Source: Protonemura montana
Taxonomy: Eukaryota; Arthropoda; Insecta; Plecoptera; Nemouridae
Length of the DNA stretch: 64,000 nucleotides
Reading direction: 5' to 3'
Assembly (NCBI GenBank): GCA_947568835.1
Contig: OX387603.1
Location: 6,856,701-6,920,700, forward strand
Below are positions 32,094 through 45,051 of this stretch, piece by piece. Within the stretch, counting starts at the first letter, position 1. Every line of letters starts with the position of its first letter. The notes under the pieces are model-generated. The model searched no databases, had not been told where the DNA came from, and saw nothing but the letters and a program-made list of their open reading frames with translations. Made by a program: the position numbers and the translations under genes.

Positions 32094-35000
32094 CTAGTTT
32101 TCTATCCACGATGGGATGCCAGCGTTGGGCGACTTCACCTTGATGTTGAACTGCTTCAACGTCGCCTCCAACGCAACCTGGTTCCCCGAGAAGTACGCCG
32201 AGATCGCATTGTGGAACAGTAGCAGCTGCTTGTGCATCACTTTGATCTGAAAAACAACACCAAGCATTTAGTGGCGCTAGTTAATATTTTAATCACAAGT
32301 AAAGTGTGAACCAAAATTGTATTATTGATTTTGTGATGTTAACCTTAGTGCTGTTTTTACAGTGGGCCCTGTAGCTCTGGTCTTTTGGCATAGCCAAGTA
32401 TCGGGAGAATGATTATGATTAGAACCTAACCTGGAAGCCAGAAACTCATAGCTTGATTGTAACCTACTCCTGACAAAGACTGCCATGAGGATCACCATCT
32501 TCATGTCGCTTTTAAAGGACAGAACAACTTGAACAACAGGATTCCTCAACAAATCCATGCTGTAGAGAGGTTGATAGGTAAAGCAAGTACAAGTGTTGTA
32601 CTAACTTAAAGCCATCCAACTAAAGTTTTAAACAGTTTGGCCATGAGATAGATAAAATATCCATCAACAAACTGACCCAGCACAGTGTTTCAAACAGTTG
32701 TTTTTATCCAGCATTTCTTTTTACTTCGTATAAACCACTATAGTATTTTACCCTGTTCTCGTCTAAGAACTTGAGTTTGATGGCAACATCCGAGCGCAGT
32801 TTCTCGAATGAGACTCTGTAGACGTTGAAATTCTGCTGGGCCTCTTCGATGCGAGCAGTTACGGCTTCAGTCCGTGGTGTCTGGGCAAGAAGTTCGAGAT
32901 CCGTTCGATATGCGTCATACTCTATCCTGGATGTCTCATACTGGCGAATAGTAAGCAGCGTATCTTCAATTGTTTTGTTACAGAGTGTGTTGACAGACGA
33001 AACAAAGAAGTTTAAGGCTCCTAGTAGAGTTTCACCATTCTTGGTGAGATTGCGCTGAGTTTCAGCATTGTAGAGGAACTCTTCCTGGAGTTCAGGCGAC
33101 TTCTGGGCCAGGTCGGCGAAAGTCTCTCCCAGAGCGTGCTAAAATAAAATGTTCACTTGATATGAATCAAATTGTAGTGGGTAATGGTTAGAGCCAAGAT
33201 TTTATGGTGTTATGATTTCGATAATTTCGTGGTAAGCTTTTTGGATTTCGGTGTTATGGCGGTGTTATGGAAAAAGTACAGAATTTCGTGTCTATAGCAG
33301 ATTTTAGACATAGGTGACGAAAAAAGAAGGTACGCGTTTTTAGCATTAGTTTTATCGAAATTTTAGTGCTAATTATTTAAATTTTAGCGTTTATAGCTAA
33401 ATAGAAAAAAAGAGCTTTTGCGATCTACATTCGAAAGGAATGAAGATTTAGGGTAAGCACTGGGATCTCTAATAAAGAAGTGATCAATAATAATTACAAT
33501 AAAGCAAATATTTAGTGTAGGTCCTCAACATCGGTATTTGTAAGGGACTTGGAACAAAATGAATAGCACAAATCAATATTTTACATAAATGCCACCATGA
33601 AATACATTGTATGGCAGTATGAGCGACACCTACTACTTGTTAAAACTTAACATTGAACAAGTTTCAATGGTAGCTTCCTTCATTCTTGTTCCTTTGTCAG
33701 TCAGCACAAGGTTTTATTGACTAAAAAACCTCTCTGCATCAACACTGTTCACAGGGGCTCAAATAGTTTGCTAAGTCAGAACTGCAAATGAGGGGTTTGA
33801 GATTTTTATGTCCATTAGAAATTGAATTAGACCCACTGCCTGGTACTAACAACATACTTTGCAAGATTGTCTTTTTTCTCCCAGACAAGTCTGGTGTTCC
33901 AGATTCCACACATCAAAATATATCCATCACTCACAAAGAGTTGCTTTGCTTGATCCTCAAAAGTCAAAGATTTATTACACCCAATTGAAATTTGAAATCC
34001 CAGCTAATCTCTATATAGACTGAATGCATGTGGTGCTGGTGCTCACATGGCAAGGAGGGGAAGATTCAGCCAACCAATGGCAATGGTTTCCTACAGCAAA
34101 CATTTTGCCCCACTACTTCTACCCCATAAGCTTAGGAATGTTGACAGCATTTGATGAGAAACAGACCTGAATATGACAAATCCATGGAAATGTGTGTTTA
34201 TAGAGATAAAATAAACATTTTACATTTTTGCACGGAAATAAGTGGCTATTTCGCAAAATACACGCATTTTAGTGAAATAGCTTCATTATCTCTCAATTTA
34301 GCATAAAAACAAATGGGTTTGTTTATTTATTTTCCGTGAAATATGATTTGATAAAAATGAAAAAAATAACAGATTATCTGAAATTTAAGATAATTGGGCA
34401 GGAAAAGGCTCATTTCGCGATGATTTCGCGGGAAATAGTTGATTTCGGTGTTATGAATGATTTTTCGTGAATTTCGCGTTTTGTCGCGATGAGCTTCTTA
34501 CATATTTGAGATGGGAATTCAATGAATCGCACTCATTTGTAAGAAAAACAAGAGATAAGAACAATTCGCGATTTCGCGCATCACCATATAATCGTGGCTC
34601 TAGTAATGGTACATAAAAAATTTAAATAAATTAAGTGGAAAGGTTGGTTTCTGTTGACAACTGAAAGTACACAAAACTCTCATTTAAAGAATTTGAGGAT
34701 ATTTAATTTGAAAGTGACATGCATTTGACAGCTAATTTTTTATATGTTACGGAGTTATGAAAATCATGTTTTTTAAAGAAGTAGACCATTTAATCTATGT
34801 GATGAATTGGAATGGTATTGGAAAAGATATTATACTTTTAAATCGATCACAGCTTCTTTTTTACGGGTAGTGCAAATTACTCACTTGGGTTTGAACAACG
34901 TGGTAGAAATGGCTTGCCATGGCACGAGATAGGCGCAATACATTAGAATATTTTCTCTGCGTATCTCGCAAGAGTTCAATTTGGGTCTCCAATTCAGTAT

Positions 35001-35379
35001 CCACGGTTCTTGATGATTTACCAAGCTTTTCAAACATTAGCTGCTTGGTACATTTGTATGTAGAAATACTCCAATTCTTAATCGTCTCAATCTTGGATTG
35101 ATTTGATTTTAAAAGTGAGTGGTCCCCATTTTGAGATGGACTAGTGGGTGAGGTAACTGCAGATGATGGCGCCGCTGGAGAAGATAGCGGCAGAGATGAT
35201 GGGTGTGAAAGTCCTACATGTTGTGGAGTTATCGGAGGAGCAGTGCTGCTTCCTGAGTGAACAGCGTTTTTACTGTCATTCATTACGGGCGTATCTTTCA
35301 GCATCTCGTGTATGTTTCTTTCCTTGGGTCCACTCTCTACTGAATGGCTACTTGAATGAACCACTTGAGACATGGTCAT
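32094..35379 (-). CDS. ARFIP2: Arfaptin (BAR-domain Arf/Arl1 effector)
   Basis: Arfaptins bind Arl1/Arf and Rac at the trans-Golgi through a BAR domain (AH-BAR) and shape membranes. Coding exons 35379-34885, 33138-32752 and 32246-32094 give 344 residues (human ARFIP2 341). The N-terminal 100 residues are Ser/Pro-rich. The BAR domain follows, with [71 protein letters not shown] and [20 protein letters not shown] in family order. An acceptor (TTTGTTGCAG) ends at 35387, eight bases above the start, so an upstream non-coding exon is likely. The family match does not separate ARFIP1 from ARFIP2. A 1.4-kb hAT element occupies the first coding intron. Confidence 0.94.
33189..34602 (-). mobile_element. 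hAT-family element, copy 1, with decayed transposase C-terminus
   Basis: A 1414-base element with ends TAGAGCCAAGATTTTATGG and, read inward from the other side, TAGAGCCACGATTATATGG. It is flanked by a perfect 8-base duplication, GTAATGGT (33181-33188 and 34603-34610). On the minus strand, about 33765-33620, the reading [12 protein letters not shown], stop, [19 protein letters not shown] resembles the hAT C-terminal dimerisation region. It has in-frame stops, so it is a broken remnant. The subterminal DNA repeats TTTCGCG-type motifs. It lies in the arfaptin intron and is the inverted partner of 51473-52851. Confidence 0.88.
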
Positions 35380-35727
35380 ACAAACACTGCAACAAAAACA
35401 GCAACAAAAACAGCAATCAGTCAAAATTATTTCATGACACAAGTCGCCTGGCTGTCAAATTAACCTAGCTTTGATCGGCCGTGCTGTTTACCAAAATTAT
35501 CTTTGTCCAGGAATTTCGAAGCAAATTCTTCAATGAAAATGTATGAACTGACAAAGCAGGCATGATTAAATAGTAGTATCTCTGGCGAAGAACATTAAAA
35601 GAGAGCAAAATTTCATGCAATCAACTCTCACCTCAAAATCTCTAAATTTCTGAAGTTTCGATGACGTCACGTTCAGCAGACACGCAAGTGGTAGTTCAAA
35701 CTTTGAGCGCGATTTATAAGCGCTAAG
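35380..35727. promoter_or_regulatory. Shared promoter interval, arfaptin / FRG1
   Basis: There are 348 bases between the divergent coding starts. The arfaptin side has a splice acceptor just above its ATG, so its promoter may lie further inside this interval or beyond it. Inferred from geometry. Confidence 0.4.
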
Positions 35728-36764
35728 ATGGCGGAGTACGAAAATGTCAAAAGGGGGAAATTGGTTTTGAAAGGAGAAAAATCAAGGTAATTCGAAAATA
35801 ATAATAATGCTGCAAAGGAAAAATAAATGCTTAGTAATTATCTTTGTTTTAATTCAACTAAATAGCCACGGTGCTTCTTTTTGTCAGTTTTCTCACCAGG
35901 TAACTTGTAACTAACCTCAAATTATTTGTTTTGGGCACAGTTCTCATAAGAAACGCAAGCATAAAAAGCAAAAGACCGCTCAAGACATAGCAGACGGTGT
36001 AAAAAATGAAGACTCAGCACATCACGGTTGGTATCAAATCCCTACCTGATTGATCGTATTTGTTGTACCTATTTATTTCATGGCAAGCTGCTAACAGTCT
36101 GATTTGTACTACCTATACAGGGGGATGGTGGGAGGTGAATCGTATCGAAGATATCACTGGAGCCATTGCTATGGAGTTTGGAACGCAGACATATGTAAAG
36201 GCGCTTGATAACGGTCTCTTCACACTGGGAGCTCCGCACGATCAGGGCGATGTTCCGTCACCTGAGGAGGTTTTGACAGCAATTAAGGTCAATGAAACAA
36301 AGATAGCTCTCAAATCAGGATACGGCAAATATCTCCGAGTGGACAAAGATAGCAAGGTGACGGGTCGGTCAGACGCTGTTGGAGTTATGGAGCAGTGGGA
36401 GCCTATCTTTCAAGATGGAAAGTTAGCCCTGCTGGGATGTAACAGCTGTTTCATGTCTGTTGATCGTGAGGACGACACATTAGTTGCCGCTAGCACGACA
36501 GCTGGAGCTGACCATGTGATACAACTCAGAACAGCAGCAGTTAAAGATGTCGATCCACACGCAGGATTACCTGTCGAAGAGCAGGGAAATATGGCGCAAG
36601 TCGAAGAGAACTACGTTCGCAAGTTTCAAAAGTTTCAGGATAAGAAACTGCGGATGAACAACGAAGACCGGGCTGAACTGAAGAGAGCCCGCACTGATGG
36701 AAGCTTGCATGAGACTCTTCTCGACAGGCGAGCAAAGATGAAAGCTGACCGTTATTGCAAATAA
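35728..36764 (+). CDS. FRG1: FRG1 protein
   Basis: FRG1 is a nuclear, actin- and RNA-associated protein linked to spliceosomes, with a fascin-like beta-trefoil. Exons 35728-35786, 35941-36026 and 36121-36764 join in phases 2 and 1 to 262 residues (human 258). It begins MAEYENVKRGKLVLKGEK, followed by a basic nuclear signal, SHKKRKHKKQK. The trefoil then shows GGWWEVNRIEDITGAIAMEF, YVKALDNGLFTLGAPH, GYGKYLRVDKD, GRSDAVGVMEQWEP and CFMSVD. The C-terminal basic helix ends in KADRYCK. The start ATG has a strong context (AAGATGG). AATAAA lies at 36919-36924, a short 3' UTR. Confidence 0.97.
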
Positions 36765-38234
36765 AAAAGTTATTTGCTGATTTCTTAGCTGATGAGCAAT
36801 GGTTTAACTTATTTCATAAATACTGTAAGAGGAGAGGAAGCTTGTAAGGATTAGAAGAGCTTGTTCTTCTTTTCATGTGGTTTTTATTTTAAATAATACA
36901 ATTACAGTCATTAAATTCAATAAACCCTAGGTATTTCCTGTTTTACAACCAGAACCAACAGGCAGGTAGGATCTGCCCTTTCATTTCTTGGCGGTATTTT
37001 TGCTTACACATTATTGTATGCAGATTTTCTTTTAATGTGTCTACTCTTGACAGTAGCAATAATTTTTAATAAACAACTTTACATTGCAAGTTGTTCTATC
37101 CAAGACCTGGGTGAAGCTGACATTCTTATTCACAGATTATGCATTCCACAGAAATTTACAAATCATTTGCATGTGGGCAGATATAATCATCATAATTGTG
37201 TAATACCTAATTTAAAATATTGACATTTACTTTCACACCACTGTTGCGGAGAGAGCTCTAATCGCACTGACCGAGCAGTGATTCATGCCCTGTTCCTGCA
37301 CGGCATCCACTTTTTACCATATCCATAACTTTACTCGGGTAATAAATTAGGCACAGAAAAATATGACAAAGAAGACTTTCAAGATCTTGAGTATTGTGTA
37401 TTAGATATGTAAAGCCAAGAAAACCGACTGCTTTGAAAGGATCCTGAAGTATCCTAGTTCCAGCCTTGGCAACAATCACGGAACTCACTTCCACGGAAAT
37501 CAACGTTTACAACACAAGAGGTGTTTTATTTGGCGCACGGTGAGAGCTACATTACGTGAATTTCCAGGCAGGTCTAAGAGTATGAAGTAAACACCTACCA
37601 AATAACAATAATACAAACGTAGACAAAACAGAAACGTGTGCACGTTTAGGCCGACCACAGATCTCTGCATTCTGACATGTATCACTGAACAAACCGACGA
37701 GTGATGCTAAAAGACAGGCAAGCTAGATTTCTTGTTTGGCATTTCTTGTCTATTTTGCAAACGAGAAGTTTTTCCTTGTTGCCACATCTTTTTGCACACC
37801 ATATAACGTGCAGTAGGTTCTCATCAATATACTTGTCATTCTCACGCTTTACCCGGAAATGTCTTTTACAAGAACGGAAAGATGTAGCTGCCCACAGGTC
37901 TCTGAATCCCATGGCCCCCAAAACAAAATGTTTCAAGAGACTGTGGCAGCCTTAACATCTTACCCTTCTCAAAAGTGACAGTGTGTCTATCACACTCTTC
38001 ATTGTCGTGAACCAAGAAATCAATTACATGGAGGCGCTAACGAATGACAGCCTTTAGGGGCGTCCGCTGCATTACATGGAGCGAAACGGGCAGCCGGCCA
38101 CCCAGACTCGTTTGAATTGGGGCGGGGCATAGCGTGTGCGGCAAGGGGTGACGTAATGGGGGTGGGTAGTGGTCTTGGCGGCGATGCAAGACTCGAGGGG
38201 CGGGTTTCAGGGGTGGCGGGCACGCTACGAGGTT
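36765..38234. other. Intergenic / 3' UTR stretch
   Basis: This lies between the convergent stops of FRG1 and the DCN1-like gene. TTTATT at 37525-37530 gives AATAAA on the minus strand, which would make about 37510-38234 the DCN1-like 3' UTR. The minus-strand open frames at 37258-37936 abut one another, but they use GTG or TTG starts and match nothing known. Confidence 0.55.
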
Positions 38235-41200
38235 TCAGCTGCGGTAGCCGTCGCTTGTCTTTGACGGGCCCTTCAGCCACTCGACAAACTCGTCCAGCAT
38301 CACCGGCCCTGCAACACGGACAACCCTTGTCAGTCTCGGACTCCATCTTGAACTAATGTTCTAATGAACTAATGTGAACTAATGTTTGTGTAGATACTGC
38401 ACTCACTGATAAAATACTTCTACAACATGTTTTAAGACACCAATGAATGATAGGTGAAAATAGATACAGAGATTGTTATGGTTCTTTCTGAAAAGCCACA
38501 ACACTAATGGCATGCATTACACTTAAAAAAAAAATGTAATGTCGACACTTAAAAGACGGTCACTCCAAGGACAGTACGTCCCCGTTTGGGCACCAATATT
38601 TGGAAGGTTACTTATTTAGTGTTCCTATTAAACAAATATTCTGCCTCTAGCAAGAATTTGCAGTTTCAATACTATTTGATACCATTTTCTTTGATCAACT
38701 GTTCATTTTTCCATAGACTGGAACTCATGAACCAATAAACCCATCATCACTACTTTCACAATTAATACAGAAATTATCAATATTTCATTTCAACCAAGGT
38801 GCAGAATTTTCTTGAGTTGCAGACCCATTGCTAACTTGGGGTTGATTTCACAAACATCAGGCTTATTTTGGTTTAGGCTCCGGGTTGAAATAGATTTACG
38901 CCACGATTATGTCTGGCACTACTTTCTTTGAACTCTATGTGAGCGGTTTAAAATTTAAATCTTTTCTTATCTAGGTAATGAAGATAGGCAAAATTTAAAA
39001 ACTGCTGAAAGCTTCAAAATTACTTTGTTTTGAAGTGACACAGCAATGCCTTCTTGAATAAATACCACATTTAAATGTAAATTTCCATCTCATTTTGGGT
39101 ACCTGTACAATAATTTTTATCAAGCGTTTTCAAATATCACAAAATATGTTCATGTAAATTTGAAATAAAAACGAGTAATAATGAGTAATAACAAGTATAA
39201 TTGTTTCCAATAATAACTCTTGGCTTCGTGTTTACTTTGATTAGCGAACCTTACAAGTTTAAACCAAGTTTAGCTCGATGTTGGTAAAATTGGGTATAAG
39301 TAAACACACTGAAAGAGTATCAACGAAACAGCAAAGATGTTTTCTCAAGGGCACTAAATAGTACAAAATTGACTCACATGCGCCGTCGACGTCGTAGTTG
39401 GCAAGGTCGTTGCTAACGGTGCGTGAGAACTCGAGGATGTTGCACCACTGGTCCTTGTTGATCACCTTGTACTTGGAGTGCTCGAGGAAGCTGTTGAACT
39501 GGCCAAACAGTGCCCAGTACTTGCCCAGCAGCAGCGCCAGCATCGCCTTGGCCGTCTCGATGTCCATGCTCCGCTGGTCTTTGTCCTGTAAACGACAACG
39601 TCCCCAACATCACATACAGTTGCTTAGTAAATTAATAGGCCCTTGGTTAGCAAAATATTATTGTGTTTTCGACAGTTTCCAGTTTTATTTGATCTATTTC
39701 CAAAGGCTAGCATACCGATTACGATCAATAATTTTTTAAATTTCGAACAACCGTTAAAGAAACACATATCAAAATCAACCCATACTACCTCTTCAAAACA
39801 TAGCTGGGCTTATCTTTCATTGACTGAAAGATGTAATTGGTCTGCAGGAATGAACACAAGTTTTTACTAGCAGGTATAAGGTTCCACAGGGGTCCACAGT
39901 GCTACATTGCACTTTCAGCTATTTTGATAAAGCCTAATTGTTTATGCATCTTCCTTATTTTTATAATGAAATTTGTGTAACTAACTAAGATGAAATGTTG
40001 CCAAGCATTTTTTCATTTGTTCCACTTACCCTGGCAAAGTCGTACGCATATCTATAGATACTTTTAAAACAGGTCTGATCGTTGAGGCACCCACGGAGGT
40101 GATCCATATTATTTTGTAGCTTCGGTATTGTGTCGACCCTGTAAGCAATGGCAGTAAATGTAGTGCCTGTGAGAATTCCAACAAATTCGTAGAGCAAAAT
40201 TAATATTTTATGACAGTATAACTTACTGCAGGTCATTAAGTCCTTTGTACCACTCTTGTTGCGTAAAATAACCCATTTGCTTGGCGTTCATTTTCCACGC
40301 TAGAACCAGCATGACGATATTCTCCGGGGCTACACCTGTCGCACAAAACAAACGTGTTAGTAGGTAAAATAGCTATACTGATGTTATGCAACTTAAAGAC
40401 GGTTAACTTAATTTCACTTGAGTTTTTAACTCATAATTTTTCTAATGCCAGCAAAGTGTAGGGAAAAAGTTTTTTACTTGGGTCTAAATGCTGGTTACAA
40501 CATAGTGTTATTGAATATCTAGGTGAGTGGCATCTTTTTTCCTGGCATATCTCTATAGTTAGTGGTGGTCCCAATAAAAGTAAGTGTAGGTTAGGAAACT
40601 GATTTTGGATTTATTTGAAGGTAAAAAATGAAACTGTATTTATAGTTTACTCTGGAGCAAAAGTGCAAGAGTTGCCTTGTATCGAGGTTTTAAGGTTAGC
40701 TTGACCTCCATAAAAAGAAAAAGAGACTTGCCGATGTCTTGACAGAACTTCTCCATGCCAGCGGGCGCAAGGATGTCGGGATCGTCAGGAGTCGTGTATT
40801 CACGAAACCAGGCCATACAGCGCTTCTTGCTGAAGCTAGGCACCGAGTCTTCGGGCTTGGAGTACCGCCGCTCACTGTAGCTGAATCAATAAACCAAACT
40901 CAAACACAAGGCAAAAGTATCGGCAAATAACCAGGTCATGTATTATGATTCACATTTGAACCATCTGTAACTGCATAAAACACCTGAACAAAATTCACAA
41001 TTACTGAATAGCAATGGCTGGTAGACAAAAAATTATAATAATGTAATAATTTTCACCTGTCCATGTATAAGATTGAAATAATATAGCTTGTTTACATCAA
41101 CAAAAACGCCATCGAACTGACTAACCTAGGGTTATGTGTATAGGTCTTGGACAGGAGATCTAGACTTGAAGCTATTTTTAGAGTTAATTGGGCCAAGCCA

Positions 41201-42035
41201 AGAACATAAGCCAAGATTTTGATGGCATCAGATTCACAACAAAATTGGTTGGATAGGTACTGTAATGCAACATCTTTACTTAGTCTTGTAATCATTAGTA
41301 ATTGTAGAGTGGTGTGATGCTATTGTCATTCTAAGGTCTAGGTGGCCATAGCGTTCCAAGTCAGGTACGAGCACAGTTGTCCACAAGAAGGAATGCAAAA
41401 GTGACAGAAAAAATATCTATGCCAATCCACACTATCTTACCTAGAAATCCTCTGCTCAAAATAAGTGTCTGTAAAAATTTTGCAGTGCCTCAAGTTATTC
41501 AACTAGCAAAAATGTCAAAACGTGGCAACGGAGATACCAAATAGTTCTTAGAATATTTTTAGCAACTAGGAGTGAGGTATCGATTGATTCTTATGCAAGT
41601 TGACACAAGAACTTTCTTAAGTTGCCATTGAAACAAATCTTTCTGTCGTTTAGATGTCATTCGTGTTCCGAGTGTTTTATTCTAGTTTAAAACCAGGGGG
41701 CCGAATGCTAAAAGATGTAGAATGAGTTTTTGAGCTTCATTTATGGCACTGCCAAGTTAAAACACATTGATAACCTAGAGAACTGACTAGATATCACGTG
41801 AATACTTTTCCACAAATCTTGCACAATCACCCTCCTGTTTGGATTTTGAAGGCTTGCGGCTGTAAACTGTCAACGCAGGAAAAAAAATAAAACTGTATCT
41901 ATTTAAACTTACATTAATGATCTGGTCAAGTACAATGTAAATTTACCTTTGTGAACTTCTCAGCCGTTTATTGTAGTGTCGCTCATCTTCCTCGGAGGCC
42001 ATGTCAGAAGCACTTCGTCTCTTGCTACGTGGCAT
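38235..42035 (-). CDS. DCUN1D5: DCN1-like neddylation co-E3 (DCUN1D4/5 type)
   Basis: DCN1-like proteins bind cullin and the NEDD8 E2 and stimulate cullin neddylation. Six coding exons (42035-41947, 40880-40732, 40335-40227, 40138-40030, 39585-39378, 38308-38235) give 245 residues (human DCUN1D5 237). A basic N-terminus (PRSKRRS) suggests nuclear import. The PONY domain runs from [20 protein letters not shown] through [30 protein letters not shown] and [16 protein letters not shown] to [17 protein letters not shown]. This includes the conserved D-x(n)-DGAWP cullin-binding patch. The exon order and short N-terminus fit the DCUN1D4/5 branch. DCUN1D4 remains possible. The intron after exon 2 requires a GC donor. 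Confidence 0.92.
38551..38630 (+). repeat. Degenerate copy of the foldback repeat family
   Basis: GTCCCCGTTTGGGCACCAAT matches the loop and arm of the element at 8337-8475 with few changes, and TAGTGTTCCTATTA ends it. The left arm is poorly preserved. It is located in the last DCN1-like intron. Confidence 0.45.
40731..40732 (-). promoter_or_regulatory. Non-canonical GC splice donor in the DCN1-like gene
   Basis: The exon ends GACATCG at 40732 and the intron begins GCAAGT. The next exon starts GTGTAGCC at 40335, giving the family reading [13 protein letters not shown]. The alternative GT further on (GGCAA|GTCTCT) breaks the frame. Confidence 0.85.
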
Positions 42036-45000
42036 GGCAGGTGCTCCCTCGATGAACACTGCCGTTTACCACCACAATCCCCTAAGACAAACACGTCTCA
42101 TTTAATATCTTCTTGATAGGTAGATGGATTCCAAAAAAGAATACGGGTGCCTTTTACAGTTAACTTCACTGGAGTCTTACTGACTTTCAACAATCTTGAA
42201 CCATTTTAAGGTTGTAATTTAAGTACAGATGTCACAGGCTGTTCTTATGAATTCCAGATAGTTCCTAGCTCTTAACATTGTAAGTTTGTACCCGCTAAAA
42301 ATGTGCTAACAGTTCTGATTAAAAAATGCTAATAAGTAGCTAATAATCATATGTCAAAAGTGGTGAGCACACAAAACTATCAGTTGTCTACCCAATTGTA
42401 TAATGCTTGGGCTTGGTTAACTGTCAGTATAATTTGAATGAGAGCCATCAAAGGATATTATTATAATCAAAGTTAAGCCTGCTCAGAGCAGGATGGGTCC
42501 ATAGACCTTCTGTTTATCTCAGGGTCGACCTGCAACCATGAAACAACCAAAAATTGATCAACCACAGCTGGGAAATTAACATTATAGGACCCACTCACCT
42601 GGAAACGAATTTATCCAAAATTCAAATAGTTCATAAATATGCTTCAGTGTAGAATATAAAGAAACAATTTAAGAAGAGATAAGCTATTCGCAAAATTCTG
42701 ATTAGTCAACTGTAAAAACACGACTAATCAAACCAAACCTCAACCCGAGTGCTGCTTGTTGGGGCTGTGATGGTGGCAGCCTGTAAAATTGGCACGCCAG
42801 CCTCATGCACAAGCCTATCAAGTAATTAATTAGGTATAACAAAAATAAATGTTTATGTGATTTACTCGAAACACGCCTTATTATCCACTAAGCATTTAAA
42901 ATAAATTCCAGACCCGCTTAGAATACCATTTTGCTCCGTACCTTCAGCAGGCGGAGACTCCCTAGCTGTCAGATGCGCTGACCTTCCACGCTCAGACCAA
43001 ACATAACCTTAAATTATTTTCAGTTTTCAAGTCATGTGTTTTGAATGGTATCTATTCCTAGAAGTGAACAAAGAATATGTCTTAAGTTCAATCTATTATT
43101 TTTATGTATATTTCCGTTGGTTAGGCAGATTTTGACCTGACAACGATTTTTTTTATCGTGACTCTACAACAGCCCACTGTAGGGAGAAAACCCTATGAAT
43201 CCAAAATCTTGGAGAGAAAATAAACTCGGAGAGAACACATGCAGCAGATGACATTCTTGCAAATAATTTTAAGAACTAGCTTGATGAAAAGAGAAATCTC
43301 AGGCAGCCAATTTACATAACCAGGAGATTTGCAAAAGCAGAGTCAAAATTCTATTATGTCATGGAAACTGATTTTATAAAGATGAGTACTGCATCTAATC
43401 TATAAGATGAGGTCTTTACTCTACTCAAGAACAAAGTACAAAGCTTTGATAGAAAAATATCTCCTATAAATTGATGAAATTGAATTGCTGTACTGCAATA
43501 ACCCATGGTCCAATTAGTTGCGGAGAAAATTGTCTACAAAATAATTTTTCTCAAGCTATTTTCACAGTTTGACTGGGAAGGAATCCCCAGAAGAGGATTT
43601 CACTTGCACCATCTAGCACATGTCAGGGTCCTATTACCTCTAAGCTATTTCTATTAATTTAAATTACCACCAACACAATAATGAGTAAGTTTTGCTTTGA
43701 TGTGTTATTTGTTGTGTGTCAACGATATCACATCGCTGTAAGGTTCTTTTGTTGCTTTTGTGTAAGTTCTGGAATAATTTCTCCACACTCTCAAAGGTGG
43801 TCGCATTTTGGTCTCTCCTTAGTCATCGAGCTACGTTTTGTTAGTTTTGATTTTTCAGTGAATTCGGTTCCAGGTGGAAGTCAGGCGAGTGGCCTGGCCT
43901 TAAAACGTAGAAGAAATTATTTGAACCAGAGTCTAAAAAGTGTTCAAAATGAATAAACAGCAGTGGTTATACCCCATTCAGTGGAGAATTTGTCCACTTG
44001 GCAATGCGATTTGGCTGATATTAGAGAATAGATTGGGTACTAGGAATTATTTGTTTTATTTGGATTTATATGTTCCATAGACAAAACATTGCTGATGCTA
44101 ACCATTTTTGACAATGATGTTAATGGAGCGATCACTTTATGACCCAAAGGGATTTCTATTTAGTAATTCCAATGTAGTTCAAACCAACCGATCAAACAAT
44201 TTTTGATTTAGGCTTCTTGGCCACCCCGCACCGAATAGGTTTCTTGCTGATACCACTGGATCATATCGACCTGTGGGCCCGTTCCCCAGGGATGCAAAAG
44301 TTTAATATACAAGTCCTATAACCACTAATCTGATCTAGGACTTAGTTTTTTTTATCAAATTTTGGGGGGGGGGGGGGGGGGAGTAACTGCATCTTCCCGT
44401 TCCGACACTATCACGTTTTAATCAAAGATGTTCATGGTCCATATTCACGCTAGTTGTAGTCAGTCCTGATTCTTGCATCCTTATAAGATTCACTGACAAG
44501 GCCGCGACTGTCGTGCCTTGTCATACAACATGAAATTCTTTGTTTCACTTGTCGTGTTATCGGCCAATTCATGTTTGTAAAATAAATGTTAACCTAATCA
44601 AGTTCAAAAATGTGCGGCTATTGGATTGATGACGTCCTACCCCTCTACCGCCCCCCTCCAAACAACCCACTAATTACCTAACCCCTTTCTTCGCAGCTGA
44701 AGTTTTGCAAACATTCCATTGTCATCACGTGACGCGTGCGACAGTCGTCTAGCTGTGTAAATGCGCGGTTTCGCAAATGATAAGATAACGGTCAGCGACT
44801 CGTCTTCATTGCCATTTAATGTGAATGTGTGAAGTCAGAACTTCGTGCAATGCTTTTTGTTTGGCACCATTCATTCACTCCCAGCGCCTTTCAACACTTG
44901 TCGGATCCACTGTTTTTAGCACCTGTAGGTGCAAACACACAAAGGTACTTGCTATTGGGTACTGTTTTAAAGCAAACCTAAATGTGCAGTCAACGCAATT

Positions 45001-45051
45001 TTTCTTGTTAAACACAAAGGCCATGTTCTCTTGCAGCACTAAAGATCAGAG
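42036..45051. other. Intergenic, divergent start regions
   Basis: About 3 kb lie between the starts of the DCN1-like gene (-) and N4BP2 (+). A run of 17 or more G residues lies near 44364-44382. Near 44725-44790 a CpG-rich patch contains the E-box CACGTG followed by ACGCGTGCGAC and TGCGCGG, plausibly the N4BP2 promoter. An acceptor (CTCTTGCAG) ends at 45036, so N4BP2 probably has an upstream non-coding exon. Frame 43681-43956 looks like chance. Confidence 0.5.

Noticed and set aside
33788-33988. 66-codon frame repeated at 52095-52295 (MRxLRFLxPLE...) as a conserved small gene
   Set aside because: Both copies lie inside the two hAT elements and run antisense to the transposase-like remnant. 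Their similarity is explained by element homology.
37258-37936. Three consecutive minus-strand open frames overlapping by four bases, like a bacterial operon
   Set aside because: The overlaps depend on GTG and TTG starts. The products match nothing, and the region fits the 3' UTR of the DCN1-like gene.
43681-43956. 91-codon plus-strand frame before N4BP2
   Set aside because: Cys/Phe-rich AT-derived reading without recognisable features, and it is isolated from splice-consistent neighbours.
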